Assembly (NCBI RefSeq): GCF_036785885.1
Contig: NC_092326.1
Span: 42,308,287-42,372,286 of the forward strand
DNA: 64,000 bases
Source: Coffea arabica
Lineage: Eukaryota; Streptophyta; Magnoliopsida; Gentianales; Rubiaceae
Direction of reading: 5' to 3'
This document shows, piece by piece, positions 27,001-39,240 of the stretch (the first letter of the stretch is position 1; the number at the start of each line of letters is the position of its first letter). The notes beneath the pieces are model-generated. The model saw only the letters and a program-made list of their open reading frames with translations. It did not search any database and was not told the origin of the DNA. A program made the translations under genes and the position numbers.

Positions 27001-28158
27001 AGCTAGCAGTTTTCTCGTGATTAATCAACTAGAAATGCTCTGAGTTTCTCCCTCTTAACAGAAATTAACCAGCTCATACAGATTTCTTCCACAAAGCTCT
27101 ATGGTATATAATTCAATCAAATACAAATTTTTTTCATTTCCTACTTTCTCAAGGTAAAAGCTACCATACATAGTGGCAAATCCTATCCTGCCAAACACGT
27201 GTTTACAAGCTATCATGTCAACTACGAGAGGCAATAGTGAAGTAATGCATGCAGACGAGACAGACAGAGCACATGTATTAACTACATACGTGAGACACAT
27301 CTTAATTATCACCTTTCTTGTGGCGTCACAGATGGCTCCAAAGGTTTTGCAACATTATACATACTATCACATGGGAAATTTCCTTGTATGACAGATGACC
27401 TCAAAGTCAAAGGTCACCGGGGATAACTGTAAATTTACCCAAAAAAAAAAAATGGCAATGCAAGGAAACACTTTCATGCTTCATTTCCCAGGGAATTATT
27501 TGGAAAAGAGCACATTCCACATCCAATCAAAAGCAGCCCAGAAATACTGCTGTCTTCATTTCTCTTGATATCCCAATTCCAATCAACACATAAATTTAGC
27601 TACAATGGGAGTGATCTTCCAAGAACTGATATGGGGAAAAAAACCAACTTTGGCACAAATTGGCGTTTAAGTTATTTGAAACAAGCCCCAAGTTTCTAAG
27701 TTTCTTTTAGTGAGAACAAAATTTGTAGCCGAAATCATTAATAAAACAATACTAATATCTATAACCTGTAATAACATACTAAACAATAGCGTCCGAATTT
27801 CATAAACCCTAACCTATCCAACTGTTATACGTATCAAATTCAATCTGCAGTGGAAGCTTCCCGTAATTACGGAATCTAGAAAAAAACTCATTCAACAATT
27901 TCAAGAGCTCCAACCATAAGCCTAAAAATAAATAGGAGTAACAAATTTAAGGACATGCAAGCATCATTAATTGACAAATAATGATTCCAAAGTAGACCTC
28001 TTTTCACCGCCGGTATAGTACTCCTGAGGAGCACCATCGTCGCTGTCGGAATCGTCGCCGGCGGAGGGGCGATTCAAATCGGAGAGAGTTCGGATTCGTC
28101 CGCTGCCGGTACGACTGCTGCTGGAGGGTTTTGAGGGTTTCTTATCGCGCGAAGACAT
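24052..28158 (-). CDS. PUX4: PUX4-type UBX-domain protein, CDC48/p97 adaptor (4 exons, 307 aa)
   Basis: Exons 28158-27998, 25467-25182, 24934-24839 and 24432-24052 join to 307 codons plus stop through GT-AG introns in matching phase (2, 0, 0). The N-terminus ([15 protein letters not shown]...) carries an acidic stretch and EYYTGGEK, then VQDPSK. A SEP domain spans about 117-179 ([18 protein letters not shown]), an SHP box is at 190-198 (FQGVGRTLG) and a UBX domain is at about 231-307 with the FPPK loop at 281-284. This is the p47 layout without a UBA domain, which fits Arabidopsis PUX4 (about 303 aa) better than longer UBA-bearing relatives. Such proteins bind the AAA ATPase CDC48 through the SHP and UBX parts and adapt it to substrates or membranes. 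Intron 1 is 2.5 kb. Confidence 0.95.
25468..27997 (-). other. Intron 1 of the PUX4-like gene
   Basis: A 2,530-bp intron of ordinary AT-rich sequence between the first and second coding exons. No further exon, RNA gene or clear transposon was recognised in it. Confidence 0.75.
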
Positions 28159-28222
28159 GGTTGCCGTCTGAAAGACGATGATGGATTTTGGATACTTTTT
28201 TTCTTATATCTTTTACTTCCAA

Positions 28223-28272
<50 letters not shown>

Positions 28273-29300
28273 GCTATATAAAAATTAGCGATAGACTGTA
28301 GAGGCTATTACCACGTAACAGGCACCAAGCAAAGTAATATTCGGTGCTTGAGTTTACAGCTTTGAACATTTAATAAAGATTAAGAAGACTTTTGTACTAC
28401 CACGGAAAAACTGGTGCTGGCAATGGGGCCCCGTGGGGCCTTGATGTCTCGCTTATAACAGTAGATGGAAGAATCGTGTTCGGCTCTCGATCAGAGTCTT
28501 CAATTAAATTAAAATCAAGCAATATTAATAATATGTTTCTTAACCTCTTAATTCCAGATCAAAGGAATTAAATTTACTTTTATATCCCAACAAGATTTAA
28601 TGGTCATTAATTTTATGATTTATTCCAACCACAAAAATTTTGAAATCGCTTCTAAATAAGATTACTTTGAATATGATTTCAATACCGCTTTATTTTTATT
28701 TTTGTTCTTTTACCCAAAGAAGGATAATATTTACAAAAAAAAGGGGACGAAAAAATTTCAATCCAACGTCTCTATCTCTTAAATTGCATCCTAATTTAGC
28801 ATATCTCGTTATATTATTTTCAAAATTTAAGTGCATGTTATACAAAAGTAACTTTCAAATTTAAAATAATGAAATCCTGACTTTTATACACTCTCACATT
28901 CACTTTCCTTTTTTAGGGTTTGGACTCTCCTTTAAAAAAAAAAGGTGAAAAAAGTTTCGTTTCAATTACTATTTTTAGAAATTTTCATTCAAAAAATATT
29001 ATAACATTTAATATATTTGACATAAAAAAAATAATTGAAAAACGTGTTCCCGAAAAACATAAGAAATTTTCTGCGCAAAATCACAATCCAAACAATTCTT
29101 TACCCCAAAGAAATATTTACAGTAAGCGCGAGTAGTTCAAGGGTCACTAGGCTTTTTCTGTTTGGTACAATACTTCCAGGCGGTTCTAAAGCTCCACCTG
29201 AAGACTAACGAACTTGACAGCTGCAGATAGATCACCTATTCAACAACACGCTACAAGCTTGATGATTAATCTTTTATAATGTTACAAGTGAAGAAAATCT
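28159..29300 (-). other. Intergenic between the AAA ATPase 3' end and the PUX4 start
   Basis: About 1.1 kb separates the stop codon of the AAA gene from the ATG of the PUX4-like gene; both are on the minus strand. It should hold the PUX4 promoter and 5' UTR and the AAA 3' UTR. An AT microsatellite lies at 28225-28272. The middle (28500-29100) is very AT-rich with no feature I can name. Confidence 0.6.
28225..28272. repeat. AT microsatellite in the PUX4 5' region
   Basis: An (AT)n run of about 36 bases, then slightly interrupted, 67 to 114 bp upstream of the PUX4-like start codon. Confidence 0.95.
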
Positions 29301-32300
29301 TTAAACAAAATCAAACTGGGGTTTTTTCCCCAGAGGATTGGGGCGTCGATTCTCTCCTTCGATACTGAGTAGAGATCTTTGACGGTTTGTAGCGCAGTCG
29401 ACGTATTCCTGGAGAGGTGGAAGCGACACTTGCCCTTCACCTGCATTGGCTTGCCCTCGTATAATCTATCATCCAAATGGAGAACATATAGATTGTCAGA
29501 GACCTTCGCACAATGCAACTGATGTCAAATTCATTAAAAGATTAATGATACCTTTGATGCCCAACGCCTCTCTGCTTGTTGGCAAACATCCCTGATATCT
29601 CGACCTGACATACTGCGCTTGGCAAATAGTTCAGCAACAATTCTAATTCGTTAATGATGTTTTAAAGTCTAATTTGTGGAAACTCCAACAGCCAGCAGAA
29701 CTTATGCTGTTTTTAGAATAGTTGACCTCATTGAAAACATGAAGAGGCAAAACACAGTTTAAACAAAGACAACAAAAATTTTCTGATGACAAGCGTGTTA
29801 CAGTCCATCACTGCAAGAAGCAACAATCATACTTCCTGAAAGCATAGGAGAAGTCAAGTTGCTTCATTATCATTGTTGAGATATATATTAAAGATTGCGT
29901 TCGTCCAATGATCTTTAAGTAGGTAACCAGTAATCCATCATATTTAGCTTTTTCTTTTTTATCGTTCTTCTACTTTTAGGTGATAAATTTTGTACAAACT
30001 TACTTTTCTGTAACATTAGCAAATTCGGCTAGTTCAGATTGCGTCAAGTGCTTCGCATACTGAGCAGCAATTTCTTGGCGAGTCAGGTGATCCGGGAGGC
30101 TAAAAGTTATCATAGAATCAAACCGACTGCAAGGATGTTCATAACTTCAGCCATAAGCCTGAAAAAATAAAATAAAATGCTTTGCCGAGAAAAACACACA
30201 CTTACCTAATTAAAGCAGGGTCAAGGTCTTGTTTCCTATTGGTTGCAGCAACTACTACTACTCTCTTCTCCTGCTCAAATCCATCGATCTGCAATTCACA
30301 AAGTTCAAAAATGATATGACAAAAAGGAGGTTCACCTCAGCAGCCGCCTGCTAGGTTATTGTGCTGCCGTATAGGGGGCTGTAGCATCCATGAGTTCTGA
30401 GACAGATAAATTAATTTTGAAGACAATAAAAAGGTATTGTGTAGCCCAATCATCTTTCTACATCTATCTAACAGCAAACTAGAGCACAGCAGAAGTGATG
30501 CCTGTCATGGAAAGTTCCTACTATTGTAGCTAATTCAGTTATCGAACAGGATATGAATCCCACATATGTCATCAAGTGCAAACCCAGAGAACAAAATCCA
30601 GAACCAGGCAAAAGAAGAAAGGAATAAGTTATGTTGATAGTACTGTTTCAAAGAAAGATAATGCAACAAAAGGAAAGAAATGACTTCATTCTCAAGTCCA
30701 AACATAAAAAATCTGAGTCTCTGCATACAAGGGGTTCTACATTATTGCTTCTTTCTTTCTGGGTTAAGAAGATTTCCAATTTCACCTGTCGCAATAGTAC
30801 TGATAAAACTCTACGAGTTGCCTCATGTGTTTCACCATCACGAGCAACAGCAAAAGAATCAACCTGTTATAAGAGGACAGAAGGAACTACAGTTTTAGCA
30901 TTAACGCAAAGAACTATTAGAGAGAAAATTGCCAAAATAAATTTTTGTGCAAAGTACCTCATCTAGGAAAACGATTGCACCCTTAGGTAGCTCATTGGCC
31001 AGTGAAAATGCTTTTCCCAATAAACGCTCACTTTCGCCATAATATTTCGACATGATAACCTCCAGCGGCACATATAATAGTGGTACACCCTGCCAAGACA
31101 GAAGAAAACTGTGTGTCTTATTCAATGAAACTGTAACACAAGAATACAAACTAGGGCTTTTTAATATTTTAGAGCACATCAAAGGGAACTGAGGCAAGGG
31201 GGGAAAATGAAAACAAAAAGAAAAAAAACCAAATGGGCTCTAGTGTAAGAAATATTCGTAATGTCCAAACTCAATCAAAGAGAACAATAAAGAAAACGTC
31301 TCTATCTAAAAATTACAAATTAATAATCAGGAACGGGTATGTAGTGAAATACCGCTTGATTAGCAATTACTCGAGCACAAGATGTCTTCCCAGTACCTGA
31401 AACCAAAAAGTTAGAATGATTGTAGCACTCTCTGCAGCAAATATATTGCCAAAATGTGTTAATTGCAGGTGGCATTATGCATGGCTAGTGCTAGTCAGTG
31501 AAACTCATGTGTATCTCACCCAATGTCAGTCTTGGCAAACAGCTTTCTCAGATGCACACATAACTGACTTGCAGAACTATTATAATCATCTAAAGGAAGA
31601 TGCCAAACTTGCGTCTTAAAAGATTTTGAGTAGAAGTGGATAATGACAACTCAGAGTTCTAGAAGCATGGGATCCGGTCAGCTAACTCTCTTTCAGAATG
31701 AGTTTCAAAAGACACAAATATGCATAAAAATCAGCATAATCATCATAGTCCCTCTGCAAAATGGGAACTGTTGCTCCAAAAAAAGATACTTTGCAATAGA
31801 ATAAAACAGTGCATAATTGAATGACAACTATCAAGGAAAGAAACAAGGGGCTCAAAGTGATACAACAATACAAATTCCAAAAATTCCCACTTCTATGCCA
31901 GCCACACTCAAAATGCTCTCCATCAAACACCATTCAACCCTACTATCTATTATTGGGATGGTACCCCACTAACTGGACACGTGCTCCTCACAGCCCCCTC
32001 CCCCATTTTATCTTTTTTCTTGTATAAAAAAGAAAATGAAAAAGAAAAAAAGAACCAAGCGATCTACTCAACCTGCATGTCAACATTCTACCTCCAAAAG
32101 CCACCATGAAAAGAACATCAGCAGCTATAATTTGTGGTGTCCTTGACTCCCCTACCAGGTATTTGTTGCCTGCTTTTTTTTTGTTGATTTTTAATTTATA
32201 GCTGTAGTTTGCATCAGAAAGACAATTTCAATAATTAGCACAGACACATCTTTCAGTCCTTCTTCAATCTCTGCTTGCAGTTGATTACATTAAGAGAGAC

Positions 32301-35300
32301 CAATGTGCAGAACCCATCACTCCAATTCATCACCACCAAACAGAACGTCTTTAACAATACCTTCTCAGATTGGTTCAGGTTAAATTCAAGCTAGTCACAA
32401 TGAATCAACAATAGAGACCTATGAGTTGGTTATATGCAATGAGTAGATGCTTTGTTCATGGATGCACCAAACAATATAAATGTGTTGCTCATATTTTGGC
32501 AAAGGGAACAAACCTGGAGGACCTTCAAAAAGCACTGCTTTTGGTCTGTTGCTTTCAAACTTACAGCGTGTCCCACGAGCAATATCATCATATACTTCAG
32601 GACTTTGCAGTGCAAGCAATATCGTGTCTTCAATTTCTCTTGCATAAATTAAAAAAACAACATAAGTAATCCCTGCTAAATAAGAGATGACATGTATGTG
32701 TACTGCAGTATAAGATACATTTGCTTCTTCCCAAGATAGTGAAGCAGCACAACAAACTCTCACTCTTTTGAGAACTTCTAGTCCTAGTTGGTATAACACA
32801 ATCAATGGTCCAGAAATGTTTAACAAGAAAAAGGGGGAGAAAAGAGACATGACACAACACGAAAATGTATAAGCAAGACATTTTTTTTTCTAATGTCTAA
32901 CAATGATTCATCTGCAACATTTTCAGATAAATATGACAATGTCTGATACAAAAGCTCAGTACAAGATACAGCCAATCAACAGTACAAAAGAGTTTATATA
33001 TATATATATATATATATTTGGCTTTTTTTTGTTTTTTGGGGGGGGGGGACCACTTAAACTCCTGCTACATTGCCATACCTTTTTTGTTGACTGTAGCCGG
33101 CAATGTTGTCCCAAGAGATTTCCTGTTTTGCATGATCTACATTAGGTTCAGTAAGTCCAAAAATCTTCACTCCCATGGCCTCCAAACTGGCAACAGTTTT
33201 GTCCATTGGAGGAGCCCTAGTAACGTCACCCCTCGGTCTTACTGCCAATGTTTTCTGTTGTCCTGCTATTTGCAGGACAGATACCAAAGCATCAAGCTCC
33301 TCTGGACTTAAACTTCCTGGCTTCATAAATTCAATTTCCTGCACTTATCGCAGAAACTGCTTATGAAAGAATTGCACTACACCAGCATTCATATAGAATT
33401 GAAATAAAGAAACAGAATAAATCTAGTAACTTCATGAAGTTTATGCAAACAGCTGTCAGGAAAAGGTACTAACTGCTTTATCAGATCCAATTAAAGGACG
33501 GAACAAAAGAATGCATAGATCCTCCTTAGTGGCATTTGTATCCTTTTCTTGTGCATGATTTTCACCACTTTCTTGTTTTGGTTGGCTAAGTGTTAGTTGC
33601 CAAGCTACACCACTGAGATGAAGGAAATAATTAATATCTTTACAACCAAAATAGTGATAGATAACTAATTGCTTACAAAGAACAAACTCAAAGAATAGGA
33701 ACAGAGAAGAAGATTAGTAGTCAGAAACGAGCGGACAGAAGTGAGAATAAAGCAACAATGCCACTATAACCTAACCATAAATTACTTAGGAAACCAATAA
33801 GAAATGCCGCTATACCTGTCCCAGGCCCGTAATAACATATCTGCTCCAGACGCACTGTCATCAACTTTCACTCCGAGACGTGAAACTAGATTTGCAATCA
33901 ATAGCGGAATTTCACAGGCAGGAGGAATTTGGAACCTAATGGTTACCTGTCAACGTATCATCAATTTAATTAGGATATTAATCCAGTCTTTCAATCATAT
34001 AGCCATTCTCTAAAGATAACCCCTGGCAGTTTCAGGCTTACAATTGCCAAACTGCAGCATCAAACAAAAACAACCAAATAAATAGACCAAAATTGGGGTA
34101 AAAAATTGTGTAGTGCCATGTAGTGTTAAAATGGTGGAGAGGGATGTACTAATAACCTTTTGCCCCTTAACAGCCACTGTAAATCGAGGATAAGAGCCAT
34201 ATCCCACTCCTTTGCTCTTAAGCAGCTCTTCAAGTCGAAGCCTCTCTTTCTTGGCAGTTTCCTCGAGATCACTATAACTTGAAGTTTGAGAAGGCTGTGG
34301 AGGCATAGGGTTTTTAGCTGCATCCTGCAGATATTGAAGCCACAACATACGAATTCATTAATTCAGCATTACATATAAACCCCACATACTATATCAGTTT
34401 AATGCAGACTCTTTTTTTACTAATAAGTGTTGCATTCCAAACAAGAATCAAATACTTACTACATGCACAAGCAAAAAACCACAAATAAGGTGACTGACTG
34501 AGAATGGTTCCAAGAGTTGCCAACAAATTCAGACACTCAGCTACATACTTTCCATCCTAAAGCTGTCCTGCCTTTCACGAAACTAAAACCAAAAAAAGAA
34601 AAAAAAAAAGGAAGGAAAGAAAGTAATAACCTCATCAGCATCTGCATAAGCCACATTTATTAGCCCACCTCCAAACAATGCGGCTAACATGGCAGGAAAA
34701 TACGTTTCAATCTTTAATCTGGACGGAAGACCTTCAGATGCATTGGAATATCCACGATGCTCAAAAACTCCTGCAAATCACGATTTAATTATTCACACAC
34801 AGAAAGGCAGGTGTTCTCAATTGCAATTGCGAAGTGAAGAAGCAACCAAATTCTAAGTTAATCAAGTGCCCATTTAAAATTTAGAAGAGAATTAAAAACA
34901 TTTAAAAGAAGGAGAAGAAGAAGTTCTAATGCGTATCAGGTTTATATAGGGAAGCCTTCATGGCATAACCAACAATGCTGTTACACCCCATGAACTGGAA
35001 AGATGTATCGTTCATAAACCTCTGTGTGTGTGCATGTGTAGATGGTGCCAATCGACTAAGCAAACAGTGGGATTTTCCAAAAGACACTGTTATTGAGTGA
35101 CTAACTAATCTGTAAATGCAAGGCAAAGAGCTACTGCAAAACTTAAGAAGTTACTACTGTCTATGATGAGTTCAAAAAACAATGTTGGAAGGGCTTATCC
35201 GAAACATCCTAATTGCCATTTTAGCACAGGAAATGGACTTGCTAAGCTAATTTCAAAATCCAAAACATATTCACACAGTTTCCCTGAATTAGTCATAGTT

Positions 35301-35733
35301 TGCAATAACCTAAATACAAAAGAACCACGGAATTGAGACAATTAGCATCCTCCTTGAGTTGTAGTTGAGGATTATTAGACAGTTAGACGAGTAATTAAGT
35401 GCAAATATCGCACAACTTACAACGTTTACACTAACACAATTCCCAAGTGAAGCCATAAATTAAGGATGGCATGAGAGATGAACATTTCTTTAACAATTAC
35501 TATTAGCAAGCATAAAGGCCTCAAAGGCAATCAAAACAACAGAATTCGAAACTGAGATCAAAGCATATATACACATGTACTTGTAACAAGAGATACGGGG
35601 GGAAACAAAGCGTACGATTGTAGAGCTGAGGGAGCTGAAGGCGGGGAGAAGAACGCGAGGAGAGGGGAGGAAAGGAAGCTAGGGTTTTGGAGGAGGCGGC
35701 AAGTGCCCTGGCAAGACGCCTCATGGACGCCAT
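29301..35733 (-). CDS. Organelle-type AAA ATPase, complete (14 exons, 588 aa)
   Basis: Exons: 35733-35616, 34770-34631, 34324-34157, 33946-33816, 33612-33474, 33338-33079, 32638-32514, 31396-31353, 31089-30958, 30863-30786, 30288-30206, 30126-30004, 29612-29552, 29465-29301. All introns are GT-AG and phases agree throughout. The Arg/Ser-rich N-terminus (MASMRRLARALAASSK) looks like an organelle transit peptide, followed by a hydrophobic segment at 63-81. The AAA module has Walker A GPPGTGKT (358-365), Walker B GAIVFLDE (412-419), sensor 1 AATN (459-462) and SRFDS (473-477). There is no HEXXH zinc site, so it is not an FtsH protease. It resembles the plant family I associate with Arabidopsis At4g04180. 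Substrate unknown. The last exon encodes IIRGQANAGEGQ...PPLQEYV and ends FDFV; a longer open frame over the same bases is a different frame. Confidence 0.9.
32995..33017. repeat. AT microsatellite and G run in intron 6 of the AAA gene
   Basis: A short (TA)n run, followed within 25 bases by a T run and a run of about ten G (near 33039-33048), just downstream (gene sense) of the exon ending at 33079. Confidence 0.85.
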
Positions 35734-36565
35734 GGCCGTTCCGACTGTGTTCGTCGACTTTGATCAGTATTCGTGTCAGTCAGTATTCGCGTACTGTTTG
35801 TTCTCTGCAGTTCGCGAAGCGAACTTTTTCGCCCCGTCCCCCACTGTTTTCTTTTACTTTTATTTTTACTTCCTTTTTTTTTTTTTTTTTTTTTAAATTT
35901 CGGGTCTCTACGGCGCGAGGCTAGGGAGGGTAGAGTTCTTTCGTGGCGCGCAAGCCTCGTTCGAGTTTTCAGCGATTGAAAAGTGACCACCACCGTATTT
36001 TCCAGAATTCAAAATCGTGATTTTAGGTCTTATTTTTTTTTTTTTGAAAATAATGATTTTAGGTCTTATTTAATAACTCGATTTAACATCTAAACTTAAT
36101 ACATTCAGATTTAGACACATCTGATAATTAAAAATACAATATCTAAACTAAGTAGCATTAAATTTTTTAATTAGAACTTACTCTAAAAATACTACAGTAT
36201 TTACTTATCATTTATTATGATATACATTCGAATGTATCAATTTTAGTACTTTAATTTATTTAGATTTCAAAATTCAATTTTATTAAATGCACCCTTAAGC
36301 CAATTATCTAACCATCGCACATCTAAAAGCACAACTTTGGGACCCGATTTTTGCCCAAGTAATATGGATAACAAAAATATCTCAAATAATGTTTCGTTTA
36401 CATCATAAACATATTTCTTAACCCACTTTTTTATATTCTCGATTACCCTTTCATCTCACATACATCACATCACAAAAAAGTGCTACAGTATTGATTCCAA
36501 ATAATACTCTATCCAAACAAACCCTGAGATGAGAAGTAAAATTACATCTAATATTTAATAGGATA
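35734..36565 (-). promoter_or_regulatory. 5' UTR and promoter region of the AAA ATPase gene
   Basis: Directly upstream of the ATG at 35733 the sequence is less AT-rich up to about 35990, broken by a T run (35876-35894). It then turns AT-rich, with foldback-type remnants at 36362-36530 (ACATCACATCACAAAAAAG, then ATCCAAACAAACCC). No opposite-strand gene is supported, so this is probably promoter DNA followed by repeats. Confidence 0.45.
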
Positions 36566-36963
36566 TGTTTGGATAGGAGATTATTTCCCGAAAAATATTT
36601 AGAATAATATTATTGTAACACTTTTTACAATATGACGTATATAAGATAAAAAATAATTAGAAATTGTGTTTATAATACAAGTTATTTTTTTCGCAAATAA
36701 TGCTAAACTATTTTTCTATTCTCTAGCTTGAGTGTGCAAAATAAGAGTTAGTTTCGAAATTTTGATATCTACTAAAGTTTATTTTCTTGTCTAAAGTTAA
36801 TTTAACTCAAGAGTGGATAATAGCTCATTATTGGCACAAATTTATTTGACTGTATCATAACACTATTTTCTAATCACTTTTTTACCTTACATATATCACA
36901 TAAAAAAAAGTACTATAGTATTTTTTTTAAAAAAAATCATTCCAAATAATCTCCTATCCAAAC
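36566..36963. mobile_element. Foldback MITE with GTTTGGATAGGAGATTATTT ends
   Basis: A perfect 20-bp inverted repeat bounds the element: GTTTGGATAGGAGATTATTT at 36567-36586 and its reverse complement at 36943-36962. Inner flanks include CTTTTTACAATATGACGTAT on one side and ACATATATCACATAAAAAA on the other, roughly inverted. No coding. Similar pieces recur at 15013-15160, 15435-15535, 36362-36530, 37440-37570 and 47385-47511. Confidence 0.75.
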
Positions 36964-39240
36964 ACAAAATATAAAATATAGAGTGAACTAGCTGACTATA
37001 TTTTGCATCATAGGGACACATAATTGATGCAAAATCCAATTTAACGCGACTATCAAATTATTGAAATTAGAGGTTCTAAATTTTCAAATCTCCTTATTCC
37101 CTCGCTACTTCTTAAGTCACGTCCATTCCCTGCTAAAAATAAAATAAAATTAAAGACAAAAGATTATCGGAGTTTCCCGAAAACAAGAACATCAGACACT
37201 TGAACATGTACAGTCTTCATGCCAAGCCAGAGTTCATCCCATCCATTATTTATGGTGCAAGGAGAGAGTTGCAAGTCTTACCGGATTAGCTTACACACGT
37301 TAATGATGGCGGGGAATGTTTTACGCGTGATAAGTCTGTTGGCAAGCCCAGGATAAATTTTGGCCCGAAAGACCCTAAATGCTTGGGCTTGACCCTTTTC
37401 CCCCATGCACATTGGGTCTGCTTGCTTGTCAAGATTTGCCCAAAATAGAAAAATCTAAATTTGTTTTGCTTAAATTGTAAACACCATTACATCACATGGC
37501 AAAAAATGTCATAATATTATTTCAGATATATATATATATTTTTTTTTCAAATAATTTGTTCTTATCTAAACGAACCCAAAAATGTTGAAATTTGCACACT
37601 TGGGTTGCTTTGATTCTTCTCCTTTTAAGCCAAGCCAGCAGGAGCACAAAAAAGGCACCAACTATTAAGACAGAATTTATATTCGGTACTCATATCAGTT
37701 GCCTGAAATTTTAACCTTACGTCAAACATGATTTGGTAATAGTTCGTTCGAATTTGATTCATCAGCTAGTCAAATCAAATTTGAACGACGCTTATATTCT
37801 CGATAGTATCACAATATGCATACTGCTCCATAATATTGCTCCACAACATTAGATCAACAAACTGGCCTCTGGGTTGACAACAAGAAAGGATAAAGCGGAA
37901 AAGAAATGCTTTATAAACCTAGTAACTCTCGATAGAGTTTGAAGCTCTCGATTAATCTTTTTTACATTATCAGCGTAAATAACCTGTGATTTTTCTTTTT
38001 CGCACGCTGTTAAATCTGCGTGTGCGTGTGTTAATAATTTCAAACTCGAATAATAAAGATTACGCGACGTGCATTCGATTTAATGTACGCTACAGGAGAA
38101 ATTAGTTTGAGTTTGAGAACAGTTGGAAGTGGAGGGACGTCTTTATGATGGTTATCTTTCAAGTTATGAATGATCCATCAGGCATTACCCATTGATGCTC
38201 TCTGGCGCATGCATGCGTAAATAGTAAGGCAGCTTGGGTGTATCTGTGACGGGGTGAATTCGCGCTTGTCAAAGACAGAACAAAAAAAGCTTATAATTAT
38301 ACACAGGTCACGTTCATTGAAGAATGTTTCCATCTTACCTGCGAATTTCTGGCTTTCTTCTGCCTCGTAGAACACACACACACACACAAGTCTATGAAGC
38401 AGATGCAGGGATCATCAGGGAATCGAAGGAAATGAAGAGTTAGAATGAATAAATGAAGGAAGAGAAGAGGGTATTGGGACTCCCACAGCATTACAGTCAT
38501 CATGTGACTCGTGCCTTCTTTAAGGTTTGTTCAGAAAACTGTCATCGGACCAGACGTGCAGTCTTTGCATCACCATCCCACATGTAACTGAATTATCTCA
38601 TCCAAACTGAAGCTCCATTATGGAATGGAGTCTAATTATGTGATGCTATGGTGACCTTGTAACTTGGTATAAATGTAACTCGGTTTTTCCCATGTTTTCA
38701 AATACTACTAGTTTTTTCTTTTCCCCATTCCCCATGGCGCGATGTCATTTTCCAATTCACATTATGAATTCTCGAACCTCCCCAGTTAGAGATGGTCCCG
38801 TAAAGAAAAAAAAAAATTTTTTTAAATAAAATATCATAATTTCATTAAAATCTGCACTAATAACGCGACAGAAGCTACGTCATCAAACATGCAAAGATAT
38901 CAAAGAACAGATCTGAAGACTGTATGCTAAACGCTGTACATTTTCATTTTTAGACGAGGCGTTTAACATTTACTACACGATGCACATACTCGTTTACTCC
39001 GGTTGAGTAATGGTATATGGGTCATCATAGTACATCCAAGTTCACATGAATGGCTGTTGTCGAGTATGGTAGACATATTCATGGGGAAAGTGTAGGGGGG
39101 TAAGTACAAATTATTGTACTTGTACCACAGAAATTGATACGAAGACATATATAATAGTGTACAAGAAGAGTAGCCAGAACTAATTGAGATCCTAGAACCC
39201 CTTACAAAATAAAAGAAGAGACTCAATTATCATCACTTCT
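36964..39240. other. Intergenic, gene-free
   Basis: AT-rich DNA. A partial foldback-type stretch lies at about 37440-37575 (TACATCACATGGCAAAAAATG, AT run, ATCTAAACGAACCC). A short (CA)n run is at 38370-38388. No coding sequence or RNA gene is supported. Confidence 0.5.

Noticed and set aside
29282-29518. 78-codon open frame at the end of the AAA gene taken as the last exon
   Set aside because: A different frame of the same bases, entered at the acceptor before 29465, encodes IIRGQ...PPLQEY, which fits the family and ends in a stop at 29301. The longer frame is treated as a shadow or rare isoform.
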